Shown: in pieces, positions 27,392-35,584 of the stretch
Numbering within the stretch: the first letter of the stretch is position 1
Layout of the letters: every line of letters starts with the position of its first letter
Source: Paraburkholderia sp. Ac-20340
GTDB taxonomy: Bacteria; Pseudomonadota; Gammaproteobacteria; Burkholderiales; Burkholderiaceae
Assembly (NCBI RefSeq): GCF_017104965.1
Contig: NZ_JAAGPR010000002.1
Coordinates: 186,001 to 250,000, forward strand
DNA: 64,000 nucleotides
Direction: 5' to 3'
Position numbers and translations under genes: made by a program
Notes under the pieces: model-generated
What the model was told of the DNA's origin: nothing
The model's input: the letters and a program-made list of their open reading frames with translations, nothing else
Database searches by the model: none

Positions 27392-28624
27392 ATGAAAGAC
27401 AAATCTCCCATTTTCTTTCTACATATTCCAAAAACTGCTGGAACTTCGGTAACCGCCTTGATAGAAGATAATCTATCGCTGACGGACTCATTCAAACTTC
27501 AGGAAATCCGCGATTCATACTACGGAAATACGCTGGATTATGATTTACTGAAGAGTGCGCGTGCAGTATGCGGGCATATCCCGCTCTGCATCTCTCACCT
27601 GATGGACCAACCCGTGCGTACGCTTGTTTTCTTGCGCACGCCGGCGGAGCTATCGTTCAGCATGTTCAATCATCTCAAGCGGATCGGTGACATCAAAAAG
27701 GAAACGTCCTTGGCCGAATTCCTCGATTCGCCCTATGCCGAGGTGATTCTTAACATGCAGACGAAATGGCTTTCTGGACATCAGATTCCAAACATCCCCA
27801 TTCCAATTGATAGACCACTATTAAATTTTGAAATCAGCTTCGGGGCTCATCTAGATCATCTTTTTATCCCGATTGATGAACAATCTCTCACGCAGGCAAA
27901 AGAGAATCTCGAGCGCATTTCATTTATTGGAATTCTCGAGAAAATGCAAGAATCCATGTCTGCATTGAAGAGTTATTTTGAGTTCAGCAGAAATCCGGTG
28001 GATTTTTCGAAAAACGTCGGCGGACATGATAAAAAAATCGACGACGATATTCTTAAACAGCTAACCGAGCGAAATGAACTCGATAATCAGCTGTATGCGT
28101 TCGGCCGGGAGCTATTCGATCAACGGGTCAGCAATAAGATCTCTCGCGTATCTCTGCCCGAGCCAGCCAGAAAATCCTGGGTCGAACTAGATATGAATCA
28201 CGCCATCCGTCATGACGGATTGCATCACAGAGAACTCTGGCCTCACTGGCACGGCGTGAGGTGGACGTCAGATATTTCGAGCATCGAATTGCCGTGCAAA
28301 CTCGAGCCGTCTGTTGAATATAGCTACGAACTGGTCGCACTCACCAGCATTTCCAATCCAGACATTCAGACTACGCAACTGTCGCTCGACGACGTAAATC
28401 TTGACTACGATCTGCACGCTGGAACGGGCGTTTTCCAGTTTCGCGGCGTGATCTCCTCGGCAAGCGGAATGGATCGCCCGATGCTGAAAATTGTTGCGCC
28501 CTATGCCCAACGCCCATCGGACCAATCGAACTCGACCGATTCCCGATTGCTCGGTCTTGCAATCAAATCATTCCGCCTAAAGCCCGTTAGAGCCTGCGCG
28601 ATCGAGCCCCGTAGCCACGAATGA
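27392..28624 (+). CDS. PAPS-dependent sulfotransferase-like protein with C-terminal beta-rich module
   Basis: Predicted carbohydrate sulfotransferase. HIPKTAGTS (residues 11-19) is the 5'-phosphosulfate-binding loop of the Sulfotransfer_2 type, and TLVFLRTPAELSFSMFNHL (77-95) is the 3'-phosphate-binding segment with Arg82 and Ser88/Ser90. Residues 1 to about 245 form the enzyme. Residues about 255-405 look like a separate beta-sandwich ending RLLGLAIKSF. The gene is A+T-richer than its neighbours, is the only plus-strand gene in this stretch, has no clear ribosome site and adjoins debris, all signs of acquisition. cysC at 20566 could supply PAPS. The acceptor is unknown. Confidence 0.75.
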   Translation: MKDKSPIFFLHIPKTAGTSVTALIEDNLSLTDSFKLQEIRDSYYGNTLDYDLLKSARAVCGHIPLCISHLMDQPVRTLVFLRTPAELSFSMFNHLKRIGDIKKETSLAEFLDSPYAEVILNMQTKWLSGHQIPNIPIPIDRPLLNFEISFGAHLDHLFIPIDEQSLTQAKENLERISFIGILEKMQESMSALKSYFEFSRNPVDFSKNVGGHDKKIDDDILKQLTERNELDNQLYAFGRELFDQRVSNKISRVSLPEPARKSWVELDMNHAIRHDGLHHRELWPHWHGVRWTSDISSIELPCKLEPSVEYSYELVALTSISNPDIQTTQLSLDDVNLDYDLHAGTGVFQFRGVISSASGMDRPMLKIVAPYAQRPSDQSNSTDSRLLGLAIKSFRLKPVRACAIEPRSHE

Positions 28625-28695
28625 TCTGACCACTACCCGCACGACATGCGGCACGCGATCGGCACACATGCAGACCGGCGCGCCGCGCGTCGCGC

Positions 28696-29649
28696 TTACT
28701 TCGGCCCGTCCAGATAGCGCAGCAAGGGCGCGACAGCGTCGCTCATTGGCAAGGCCGCGTATCTGGCCTCACGCGAGCTTGCCTGCCCCAACGCCTCGAG
28801 CGCACCTGCGCGAATCTGAGCAACATCGTGCGGATCGACCTGTACGCACTGCCCTTCCAGCATCTCGCGTGTCCAGTCGCTTTGCGACAGCAACAGCCGG
28901 CACCCCATCGCTGCTGCTTCCAGAGCAGACGTACCCGGAAAGTCCAGCGCCAGCTCGACGAACAGGTTACTGTGAGCCAGCGCCGACAAATGCAGTTCCG
29001 AGCCAAACGGCATCACAGGTACAAACGTCACGTTGCCGCCAGCCGCCTGACGGCAACGCGCGGCATAGTCAGAATCACGTACGGCGCCCGAAATCACGAG
29101 ATTGATGTCAAGGTCGCGGAACGCTTCGATCGCCGCCAGTTGGTTCTTCTGCGGCTCGATAATGCCTGGCCAGATCGCATAGCGATCAAGACCGTACGAT
29201 TCCTGAAACACCTTCGACACCTGCTTGCGCAGGAAGCGCGGCGAGATCAGCGGAGCAAGCCGGATCACCTGCTTGCCTTCGAGGCTGAGATAGCGCGCAA
29301 AATGCTCCTCTTCGGCCTGCGATTTGAAAATTACCGCGTCGAATCGCGCGAGCAGTCGCGCCAGCCGCTCCAGATGCTGAGGGTGCGGCGGATTCACGAA
29401 CCACAGATTCGGCCAGAGGATCAGATGGCGCCCCGACCCCGCGAGCGCGTCGACGAGCAACTCGGAGCCGTCCTGCATCGAGAAGTGGATCACGTGGTCG
29501 TACGCGCTCAGCGAACGCGACGTCGGTCCATAGATGTCCGACATCACGCCCGATGCGTTCAGAAACTCATTGAGCAGCAGGATTTCCTGTTCGCCGCCGC
29601 CTCGATAAAGAAAGGCATTGGGCGACGTCGTCAGCAAGATGCGTTTCAT
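28696..29649 (-). CDS. GT4-family glycosyltransferase (short)
   Basis: 317 residues, short for a GT-B enzyme because the N-terminal domain is compact. The N-terminus MKRILLTTSPNAFLYRGGGE has the glycine-rich acceptor loop. The middle has WPGIIEPQKNQLAAIEAF (the P-x-KN motif of GT4). The C-terminal domain contains DFPGTSALEAAAMGCRLL, the nucleotide-sugar-binding helix, though the first Glu of EX7E is replaced by Asp/Phe-Pro. It overlaps the phosphatase gene upstream by 4 nt, so it is co-translated with it. Confidence 0.8.
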   Translation of the reverse strand: MKRILLTTSPNAFLYRGGGEQEILLLNEFLNASGVMSDIYGPTSRSLSAYDHVIHFSMQDGSELLVDALAGSGRHLILWPNLWFVNPPHPQHLERLARLLARFDAVIFKSQAEEEHFARYLSLEGKQVIRLAPLISPRFLRKQVSKVFQESYGLDRYAIWPGIIEPQKNQLAAIEAFRDLDINLVISGAVRDSDYAARCRQAAGGNVTFVPVMPFGSELHLSALAHSNLFVELALDFPGTSALEAAAMGCRLLLSQSDWTREMLEGQCVQVDPHDVAQIRAGALEALGQASSREARYAALPMSDAVAPLLRYLDGPK

Positions 29650-30251
29650 TGTCGGTCAGTGCAAGCCGTCAAAGGAATGTGCGTATAGGTCACCGGTTCA
29701 CCGGCCTTGATGGTCGCGTGCAGCAGATCGCAATTACCGATTGGGAATGCCGGGTACGCACTGAGGTCGAGCCCGAGCAAACGCAGCAGAATGGAACGCA
29801 GCGTGCCTTCGTGGCCAACCACCAGCACGACATCATCAGCGGCCCAATTCACGGACTCGCGGTCGTACCAGCCCGTCATGCGTGCGACCATTTCCCGAAA
29901 GCATTCGCCTTCCGGGTAACGCATGTCCGGGCTCAGCCACGGCTGCCGGAAACGTGCGTCCTCCGCCCACAGATCGTCCAGTGTGCGGTGGCTGTGCGCG
30001 CCGGTGTTCAGTTCGGCAATTTCCGGGGCGATCTGCACCGGCCGATCGTTGCAATCGAGCGCTGCAACGGTATCGCGCGCGCGTGACAACGGTGAGGAAT
30101 ACACCCGCGTGAACGGGATACGCGCAAGGTTTTCGCAGACGCGCCGCGCCTGGTCTCGCCCGGTCTCCGAGAGCGGGAAATCCTCGGCGCCGCACACCAG
30201 TCGACGCTCATTCGCCGTGCTGGCGCCGTGCCGCAGCAGATAGAGTTCCAT
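29646..30251 (-). CDS. Histidine phosphatase (phosphoglycerate mutase-like)
   Basis: 201-residue member of the branch-2 histidine phosphatase superfamily: catalytic LLRHGAS with His at residue 8, SSPLSRARDT, and the second His in VVGHEGT. Such proteins remove phosphate from small molecules such as sugar phosphates; AlpI-like or CobC-like activities are possible and the substrate is not identifiable here. Its ATG directly follows the TGA of the upstream GT gene, and its end overlaps the downstream GT gene by 4 nt. This tight three-gene unit suggests a role in making or recycling a sugar precursor. Confidence 0.85.
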   Translation of the reverse strand: MELYLLRHGASTANERRLVCGAEDFPLSETGRDQARRVCENLARIPFTRVYSSPLSRARDTVAALDCNDRPVQIAPEIAELNTGAHSHRTLDDLWAEDARFRQPWLSPDMRYPEGECFREMVARMTGWYDRESVNWAADDVVLVVGHEGTLRSILLRLLGLDLSAYPAFPIGNCDLLHATIKAGEPVTYTHIPLTACTDRQ

Positions 30252-31433
30252 TCAGAATCCGTAGGTGTTCACAATGCCCACGTCCACGTCGATCGAGCGG
30301 TCGCTCATATCGTCGGCGAAGGCGAAATTATTGTTGATCAGCTCGATACGCTCGCGCATGCGTGCGCCGATCGTCTGGACCGAAAAGCCACGCTCTGCGC
30401 GGTCGCGAGCATGGGCGGCCTTGTCCAGCCAGTGCGGATAGCGTTCTACCATGTCGGTGAACGCGCGAATCGCATCGTCCATGCTCGGCTCGGCCCAGAG
30501 GTCGTCGGCACGATAACGCGGGCGGTTGTGGCCGACAGCCTGCAGTTCATACGCGACAAGCCGCGTATCGGACACATCGCAAAATTCCATGTTGCCGGAA
30601 TAACCGGTCACGATCACCGGAATGCCGCGGCTCATGGCATCGGAAATCGTCAGCCCGAAGCCTTCGGCGCGATGCAGCGAAACGTAGACATCCGTCTCGT
30701 CATAGAGTGCCGCCATTTCGGCAGGTTCAAAATGCCGGTCGATAATTTCGATGTTGCGATGCCGGCGAACGATTGCGTCGAGCTTTTCCGCGAGCAGCGG
30801 ATCGTATTCGAGATTCTTGACCTTGACGAGCAGCTTGACCGCGTTGTTGTCTTCGAAGGCGTCGAGAAACGCGCGCAACGTGAACAGCGGATTCTTGCGC
30901 TCGGCATCGCTGTAGACGTCGAAAATCGTCAGGAAATTCAACGTCTCGAATGTCTCGCCGGCCTGGCGCGCGCGCATTCTGGGCGACACGGCCTGGGTTT
31001 CGATCGGATACGGAATCTTGATGACCGGGATGTCGGCGCAACGCGAAACAGCTTCCTGGCATAGCGCGGACGGCGTCCAGATCTCGTCGAAAAATTCCAG
31101 TTGACGCGCCCATTGAGCCGGGATCGTCTGCATCTCGTGGACCCAGTAACCGATGTTGTAAAAACCGTTGAGCGAGTCTTCGCCAAGCCGCGAAAAATAC
31201 AGCGGCACGCGGCGCGCGTTGAAATGAAACAGGTTGACCTTGTGATTCAGCGACGCGAGCAGACGATCGTCGATCGTAGCGTATTCGACGACTTGCGAGG
31301 GCGACGGCCGCGACAGCAGATAGACGTCGAAGGGGATCTCAGACGCCTTGAGACAGTCGATATTGAGCGAAGCCACGCGCCCGATGCTGTCTTTAGCCTC
31401 GTACGGCCCAAAAAAATTGACGCCTTTTGTCAT
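30252..31433 (-). CDS. GT4-family glycosyltransferase
   Basis: 393 residues. The N-terminus is MTKGVNFFGPYEAKDSIGR, with GYWVHEMQTIP and FFDEIWTPS as in rhamnosyl/mannosyltransferases that work on O-antigens. The C-terminal half carries FLTIFDVYSDAERKNP and YVSLHRAEGFGLTISDAM (EX7E-type nucleotide-sugar site). It is the first gene of a three-gene unit with the phosphatase and the short GT. A 195-nt gap to its right separates it from the WbpM-like gene, so it may have its own promoter or receive read-through. Confidence 0.85.
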   Translation of the reverse strand: MTKGVNFFGPYEAKDSIGRVASLNIDCLKASEIPFDVYLLSRPSPSQVVEYATIDDRLLASLNHKVNLFHFNARRVPLYFSRLGEDSLNGFYNIGYWVHEMQTIPAQWARQLEFFDEIWTPSALCQEAVSRCADIPVIKIPYPIETQAVSPRMRARQAGETFETLNFLTIFDVYSDAERKNPLFTLRAFLDAFEDNNAVKLLVKVKNLEYDPLLAEKLDAIVRRHRNIEIIDRHFEPAEMAALYDETDVYVSLHRAEGFGLTISDAMSRGIPVIVTGYSGNMEFCDVSDTRLVAYELQAVGHNRPRYRADDLWAEPSMDDAIRAFTDMVERYPHWLDKAAHARDRAERGFSVQTIGARMRERIELINNNFAFADDMSDRSIDVDVGIVNTYGF

Positions 31434-31549
31434 AAATCAGTTCTGCAATCCGTCATGCATGATGGCTACCCGAAGAGTCGGGCCCATGTGGAGATATTCG
31501 GTTCGCGTATCTTTCGCACGCTGTTGATGGGCGCAACCTGGCACCCGTC

Positions 31550-31580
31550 ATGGCGGCGCACACGACCGCGGCGCCGCCAT
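31550..31580. repeat. Inverted repeat between WbpM-like gene and next GT gene
   Basis: ATGGCGGCGC, an 11-nt spacer, then GCGCCGCCAT: perfect 10-bp arms about 50 nt downstream of the stop at 31629. There is no T-tract on the minus side, so it could weaken rather than stop transcription of the long O-antigen operon, or stabilise its 3' end. Confidence 0.5.
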
Positions 31581-31628
31581 CGGTCTATTCAGCCCGCACT
31601 GGCGCGCAGGCCTATCGGCATGACCGCT

Positions 31629-33503
31629 TCAGCCCGCCGACGCAACGTTGACGCTGCGCAGACCCGGCGCAGGCGCCTGGTATTCGGGCACCCAGCGCCG
31701 CAGGTCGCGGCGGACTTCATCGTCGCCCGGAATGCGGTGCTGCATCAACCAGGGCAACAGTTGATCGATGAGTTCGTTCGGCACCTCGCGCGCGCGGGCG
31801 ATGCGCAGCTTCGGATGCGGAGTGCGGGTGGTCGTTTCGTCGTCGGCGAGCAGTTCTTCGTAGAGCTTTTCGCCCGGCCGCAAGCCGGTGAACACCACGC
31901 GAATCTGGCCGCCGCTGAAGCCATAAAGCCGGATCAGATCCTGGGCGAGATCCGCAATACGCACCGGCTGGCCCATGTCGAGAATAAAGATCTCGCCGCC
32001 CTCGCCCATGCTCGACGCCTGCAGCACGAGTTGCGACGCTTCCGGGATCGTCATGAAGAAGCGCGTAATTTCCGGATGCGTGACGGTCACCGGCCCGCCG
32101 TTCGCGATCTGCTCCTGGAACTTGGGAATCACGCTGCCTGCACTGCCGAGCACATTGCCGAAGCGCACGATCTCGAAACGCGTACGATGCCGCGCTTCGC
32201 GTTGCAGCACGCTGCACACCATTTCCGCGAGGCGCTTGCTCGCGCCCATCACGTTGGTAGGGTTCACGGCCTTGTCGGTGGAAATCAGCACGAATCGCGA
32301 CACCTTGTGGCGAATCGCAGCCTGCGCCACGCGATAGGTGCCAAGCACGTTGTTGCGCACGGCCTGCCAGGCGTTCAGCTCTTCCATCAACGGCACGTGC
32401 TTGAATGCGGCCGCATGAAACACGATATGCGGCCGGTAGCTCTGCATGACCTTGTCGACCAGCAACGCATCCTTCACGTCGCCGATGGTCGGCACCACCG
32501 CCACATCGGGGAAGCTCGCGCGCAGTTCCTCGTTCAGACGATAGAGCGCGAATTCGGACAGGTCGAAGGCAATCAGCTGCGCCGGCGCGAACGCCAGAAT
32601 CTGGCGGCACAGTTCCGAGCCGATCGAGCCGCCAGCACCGGTCACCATGACCACACGATTGGCGAGCAGTTCGCCAACGTGCGCGCCGTCGATATGCACC
32701 GGATCGCGGCCGAGCAGGTCTTCGAGATCGATCACACGAATGCTCTTGAGCGCCGCCTGATCTTCGGCCAGCGACTTGATCGCCGGCAGGGTCAGCGCCT
32801 TCACGCCTGCGCGCACGCACAACGTAGCAATCCGGCGATGCACTTCGGGTGAGGCCGACGGCACGGCGATGATCACGTGCTCGACTTTCATCTGCGCGCT
32901 CAGGCGCTGCAGGTCGTTGATCGAGCCGAGCACGCGGCAGCCGTTGATTTCGCGGCCTTGCTTGACGGCATCATCGTCGAGCAGACCGACGAGCCGCCAC
33001 TCGCCCGAGCGTTTGAGTTCGCGCACGAGATTGGCGCCTGCCGAACCCGCGCCCACCACGAATACCGGTTTGCCCTGCCCGACCAGCCCGCCGTACCGGT
33101 AGAACTCCTTGGCACTGCGATAGAGCGCGCGCGAGCCGCCCATCATGAGGAACAGCAGCATGGGAGACACGAGCCAGACCGAGCGCGGCACGATAGGCTG
33201 CGGCTGCATCAGCGCAGTGCCGATCACGACCGCGAGGGCACCGACGCAGATCGCCTTGGCGATGCGCACGAGATCGGGCAGGCTGGCAAAGACCCACATG
33301 CCGCGATAGAGGCCGTAGCTGCGGAACAGTCCCGCGTAAGCGATCAACACCCAGACCAGAGCGTGCATGCCACTACGCAGATACGCCTCGGGCACCGGCC
33401 CATTGAAGCGGATGACGTAGGCAAGCAGCCACGATGCGGTGACCGCACACAGGTCGAAGGCGAATGCGCCCAGCGAGAGCCAACGGGCTTTGAACTTCTT
33501 CAT
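31629..33503 (-). CDS. wbpM: Membrane nucleotide-sugar 4,6-dehydratase, WbpM/CapD/FlaA1 family
   Basis: Converts UDP-GlcNAc-type substrates to 4-keto-6-deoxy sugars, first step toward QuiNAc/FucNAc-like residues. The 624 residues include four N-terminal hydrophobic helices (about 11-31, 47-66, 80-98, 108-122), a CoA-binding-like Rossmann fold (GAGSAG, 151-156), and the catalytic SDR domain with TGAGGSIGSELC (288-299) and the unusual Ser408/Met419/Lys423 triad in place of Ser-Tyr-Lys, typical of WbpM-type enzymes. It is the last gene of the manC operon and follows the WecA-like gene by 15 nt, the common O-antigen order. In B. pseudomallei the similar gene is wbiI. Confidence 0.9.
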   Translation of the reverse strand: MKKFKARWLSLGAFAFDLCAVTASWLLAYVIRFNGPVPEAYLRSGMHALVWVLIAYAGLFRSYGLYRGMWVFASLPDLVRIAKAICVGALAVVIGTALMQPQPIVPRSVWLVSPMLLFLMMGGSRALYRSAKEFYRYGGLVGQGKPVFVVGAGSAGANLVRELKRSGEWRLVGLLDDDAVKQGREINGCRVLGSINDLQRLSAQMKVEHVIIAVPSASPEVHRRIATLCVRAGVKALTLPAIKSLAEDQAALKSIRVIDLEDLLGRDPVHIDGAHVGELLANRVVMVTGAGGSIGSELCRQILAFAPAQLIAFDLSEFALYRLNEELRASFPDVAVVPTIGDVKDALLVDKVMQSYRPHIVFHAAAFKHVPLMEELNAWQAVRNNVLGTYRVAQAAIRHKVSRFVLISTDKAVNPTNVMGASKRLAEMVCSVLQREARHRTRFEIVRFGNVLGSAGSVIPKFQEQIANGGPVTVTHPEITRFFMTIPEASQLVLQASSMGEGGEIFILDMGQPVRIADLAQDLIRLYGFSGGQIRVVFTGLRPGEKLYEELLADDETTTRTPHPKLRIARAREVPNELIDQLLPWLMQHRIPGDDEVRRDLRRWVPEYQAPAPGLRSVNVASAG

Positions 33504-33518
33504 CGATACAGAGCGCTC

Positions 33519-34526
33519 TCAGGATTCCACAAGACCGGACCGATGACGCGTCCAGCGCCTGTCCACAAATACCCCAGCCACTCCGAGGATCGCCATCCAT
33601 GCGGCGACCGTCAGCCACTGCAGAACGGGAGAGAAGGACAACGCGAAACAAGCAGTCATTATGCCTGCCGCCATGAGCGAATACCAAATACGTGCCGTGC
33701 GGGCATGTCCGCACCCCATTTGCACCATGCGTTGGTAGTAATGCTCACGATGGGCCTGCCAGATTTTCTCGCCGCGCAGCAGCCGGCGCAGCAAGGTGAC
33801 AGAGGCATCCGCGATAAATGGGGAAAACACCAGCGCCGGAAACCATACCGGCCAGACGCCGCGCGCCCAGCCCCAATAACCCAGCGCGCCCGCCAGAAAG
33901 CCCAGCGGGATCGAACCGGCGTCGCCAAGGAATATGCGGGCCGGATGGAAATTGAACCGCAGGAAGCCAAGCGCCGCGCCTGCCGTGATGGCGCCAGCCA
34001 GTGCGAGCGGCACAGCAGCCGGACCGGCCCGCAGCGCGGCGATCGCGTAGGCGCCGAAGCCGAACAGCGCCATGCCGCCGGCGAGGCCATCCGAGCCGTC
34101 CATGAAATTGTAAAGATTGACGAGCCAGACCATCAAAAATGCCACGCCGCACAGCAGCCACCAGGGCGCCGCTGCAGGATAAAGGGCCACGAACACCGCA
34201 ACGGCTGCAATATGCGCACCGAAGCGCGCCCACACGGGCAGGCCGCGACGGTCGTCGATCTGCGACAGTGCCGCGAGCAAGGCGAACAGCAGCGCGGCCA
34301 GCCACAGCGACGGCGCCACGGCGACCGTCAGCAGCGCCACGACGGGCACGATGCCCCAGCCGCCGACGCGCGGCGTGGGCAGCGTATGCAGGGAGCGCTC
34401 GTTCGGCACGTCGATGGCAAGGCGCCAGGCGAGGCCGGTCTTGAGCAGGCTCCAGAGAATCAGCATGCACGCCGCAAACGCCGCGAAGGCGCTGCCGGTC
34501 ACGTACACGATCGGGTCTTGGAACAT
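33519..34526 (-). CDS. Undecaprenyl-phosphate sugar-1-phosphate transferase, WecA/WbpL-like
   Basis: Polytopic glycosyltransferase family 4 (PNPT) enzyme that starts O-antigen synthesis by moving a HexNAc-1-phosphate onto undecaprenyl phosphate. The 335 residues have about ten to eleven helices and the family motifs: DVPNERSLH near the N-terminus, DDRRGLP after helix 3, NLYNFMDGSDGLAGG, FLGDAGS and the cytoplasmic HREHYYQRM loop. Next to the 4,6-dehydratase and a sugar epimerase, the substrate could be a 6-deoxy-HexNAc (QuiNAc or FucNAc) as for WbpL, rather than GlcNAc. WbpL and wbiH are the closest named analogues. Confidence 0.9.
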   Translation of the reverse strand: MFQDPIVYVTGSAFAAFAACMLILWSLLKTGLAWRLAIDVPNERSLHTLPTPRVGGWGIVPVVALLTVAVAPSLWLAALLFALLAALSQIDDRRGLPVWARFGAHIAAVAVFVALYPAAAPWWLLCGVAFLMVWLVNLYNFMDGSDGLAGGMALFGFGAYAIAALRAGPAAVPLALAGAITAGAALGFLRFNFHPARIFLGDAGSIPLGFLAGALGYWGWARGVWPVWFPALVFSPFIADASVTLLRRLLRGEKIWQAHREHYYQRMVQMGCGHARTARIWYSLMAAGIMTACFALSFSPVLQWLTVAAWMAILGVAGVFVDRRWTRHRSGLVES

Positions 34527-34547
34527 GAAAGTCTCAACTAAAGCGTA

Positions 34548-35510
34548 TCAATGCGTCGCGCGATACCACGAGGCGGTTTCCAGCAGCCCTTGCTCGACGG
34601 TATAGGGCGGCCGCCAACCAAGCGTATCGGTGATGTGGCTACTGTCGACCCGCAACTCGTCGAGCAGACGTCCGACCTGCGCCGAGCGCCCCGTCAGCCG
34701 CCCTGCCAGGCGCAGCAGACCCGGCGGCACCGAGGGAAAGCGGGCCGGCGCCTGGAGTTGCCACGCCAGCATGCGCGCCAGTTCGCTCACCGACAGGTCA
34801 TGTCCGTCCGAGACATGGAACAGGCCGCCAGCGGCACGGCGCTCCGAGGCGCAGTGCACGAGGGCATCGGCGAGGTTATTGACAAAGATCATGCTCCGAC
34901 GCGCCTCGATGCGCCCCAGCGGCAACGGCACACCCCGCGCGATCGCATTCATCAGCTGCAGGAAATTGGCGCGCACCGTCGGGCCATAAACCAGCGGCGG
35001 TCGCACGATCACGACTTCGAGACCGCAACGGCGTCCGTAGGCGGTGAGCGCGCGCTCCGCTTCGAGTTTCGAGATGCCATAGGGATCTTCGGGTTGCGGC
35101 GGCACGAGTTCGCTGAGCGGCTCGCGGCCTTCGCTGGACTCGCCCACGGCCTTGATGCTGCTAACGAAAACAAACCGTCGCGCACCCGTTCGCCGGGCGG
35201 CGCCCGCGACGCGCAACATGCCTTCGACATTGGTTTCGCGATAAGCGGCCAGCGGGTCGCTGGAGTGGTCGTTCATCACGTGCACGCGTGCGGCGAGATG
35301 AATGACGACGTCGCAGGCGAGGTCCGGCGGACAATGCTGCTCGACATCGGCGAAATCGTTCGCGGGCGCGAGCCATTCGGCCACGCCCGACACCACGGCC
35401 CCGCGCTGCCGTACCAGCGCCGTCACTTGATCGCCGCGGTCGAGCAGTCGTCGGCTAACAGCGTGGCCGACAAAACCGGTCGCACCGGTCAGTAGAATGC
35501 GTTGAGTCAT
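34548..35510 (-). CDS. NAD-dependent sugar epimerase/reductase (WbpV/WbiG-like)
   Basis: Extended SDR of 320 residues: TGATGFVGHAVSRRLL (9-24), VSSIKAVGESS with the catalytic Ser, and YGISKLEAE with the Tyr/Lys pair. In many O-antigen loci an SDR of this size sits beside a WbpL-like transferase and a WbpM-like dehydratase and makes UDP-FucNAc or UDP-QuiNAc from the 4-keto intermediate; the same three-gene group occurs here. The exact reaction (4-reduction or epimerisation) cannot be told from the sequence. 21 nt separate it from the transferase gene. Confidence 0.85.
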   Translation of the reverse strand: MTQRILLTGATGFVGHAVSRRLLDRGDQVTALVRQRGAVVSGVAEWLAPANDFADVEQHCPPDLACDVVIHLAARVHVMNDHSSDPLAAYRETNVEGMLRVAGAARRTGARRFVFVSSIKAVGESSEGREPLSELVPPQPEDPYGISKLEAERALTAYGRRCGLEVVIVRPPLVYGPTVRANFLQLMNAIARGVPLPLGRIEARRSMIFVNNLADALVHCASERRAAGGLFHVSDGHDLSVSELARMLAWQLQAPARFPSVPPGLLRLAGRLTGRSAQVGRLLDELRVDSSHITDTLGWRPPYTVEQGLLETASWYRATH

Positions 35511-35584
35511 GAATCGCGGTCCCTGGCTTTCAGGAGTGGGTTGATGCGTTCATCCGGCACGCCAGGCGCCCGGACGACGCCCGA

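Noticed and set aside
26174..28700. Insertion sequence or transposon ends around the sulfotransferase gene.
   Set aside because: No transposase fragment, terminal inverted repeats or target duplication could be recognised by eye.
31434..31628. Gap between the WbpM-like gene and the next GT considered for a small gene.
   Set aside because: No frame with start, ribosome site and plausible composition; only a 10-bp inverted repeat is clear.
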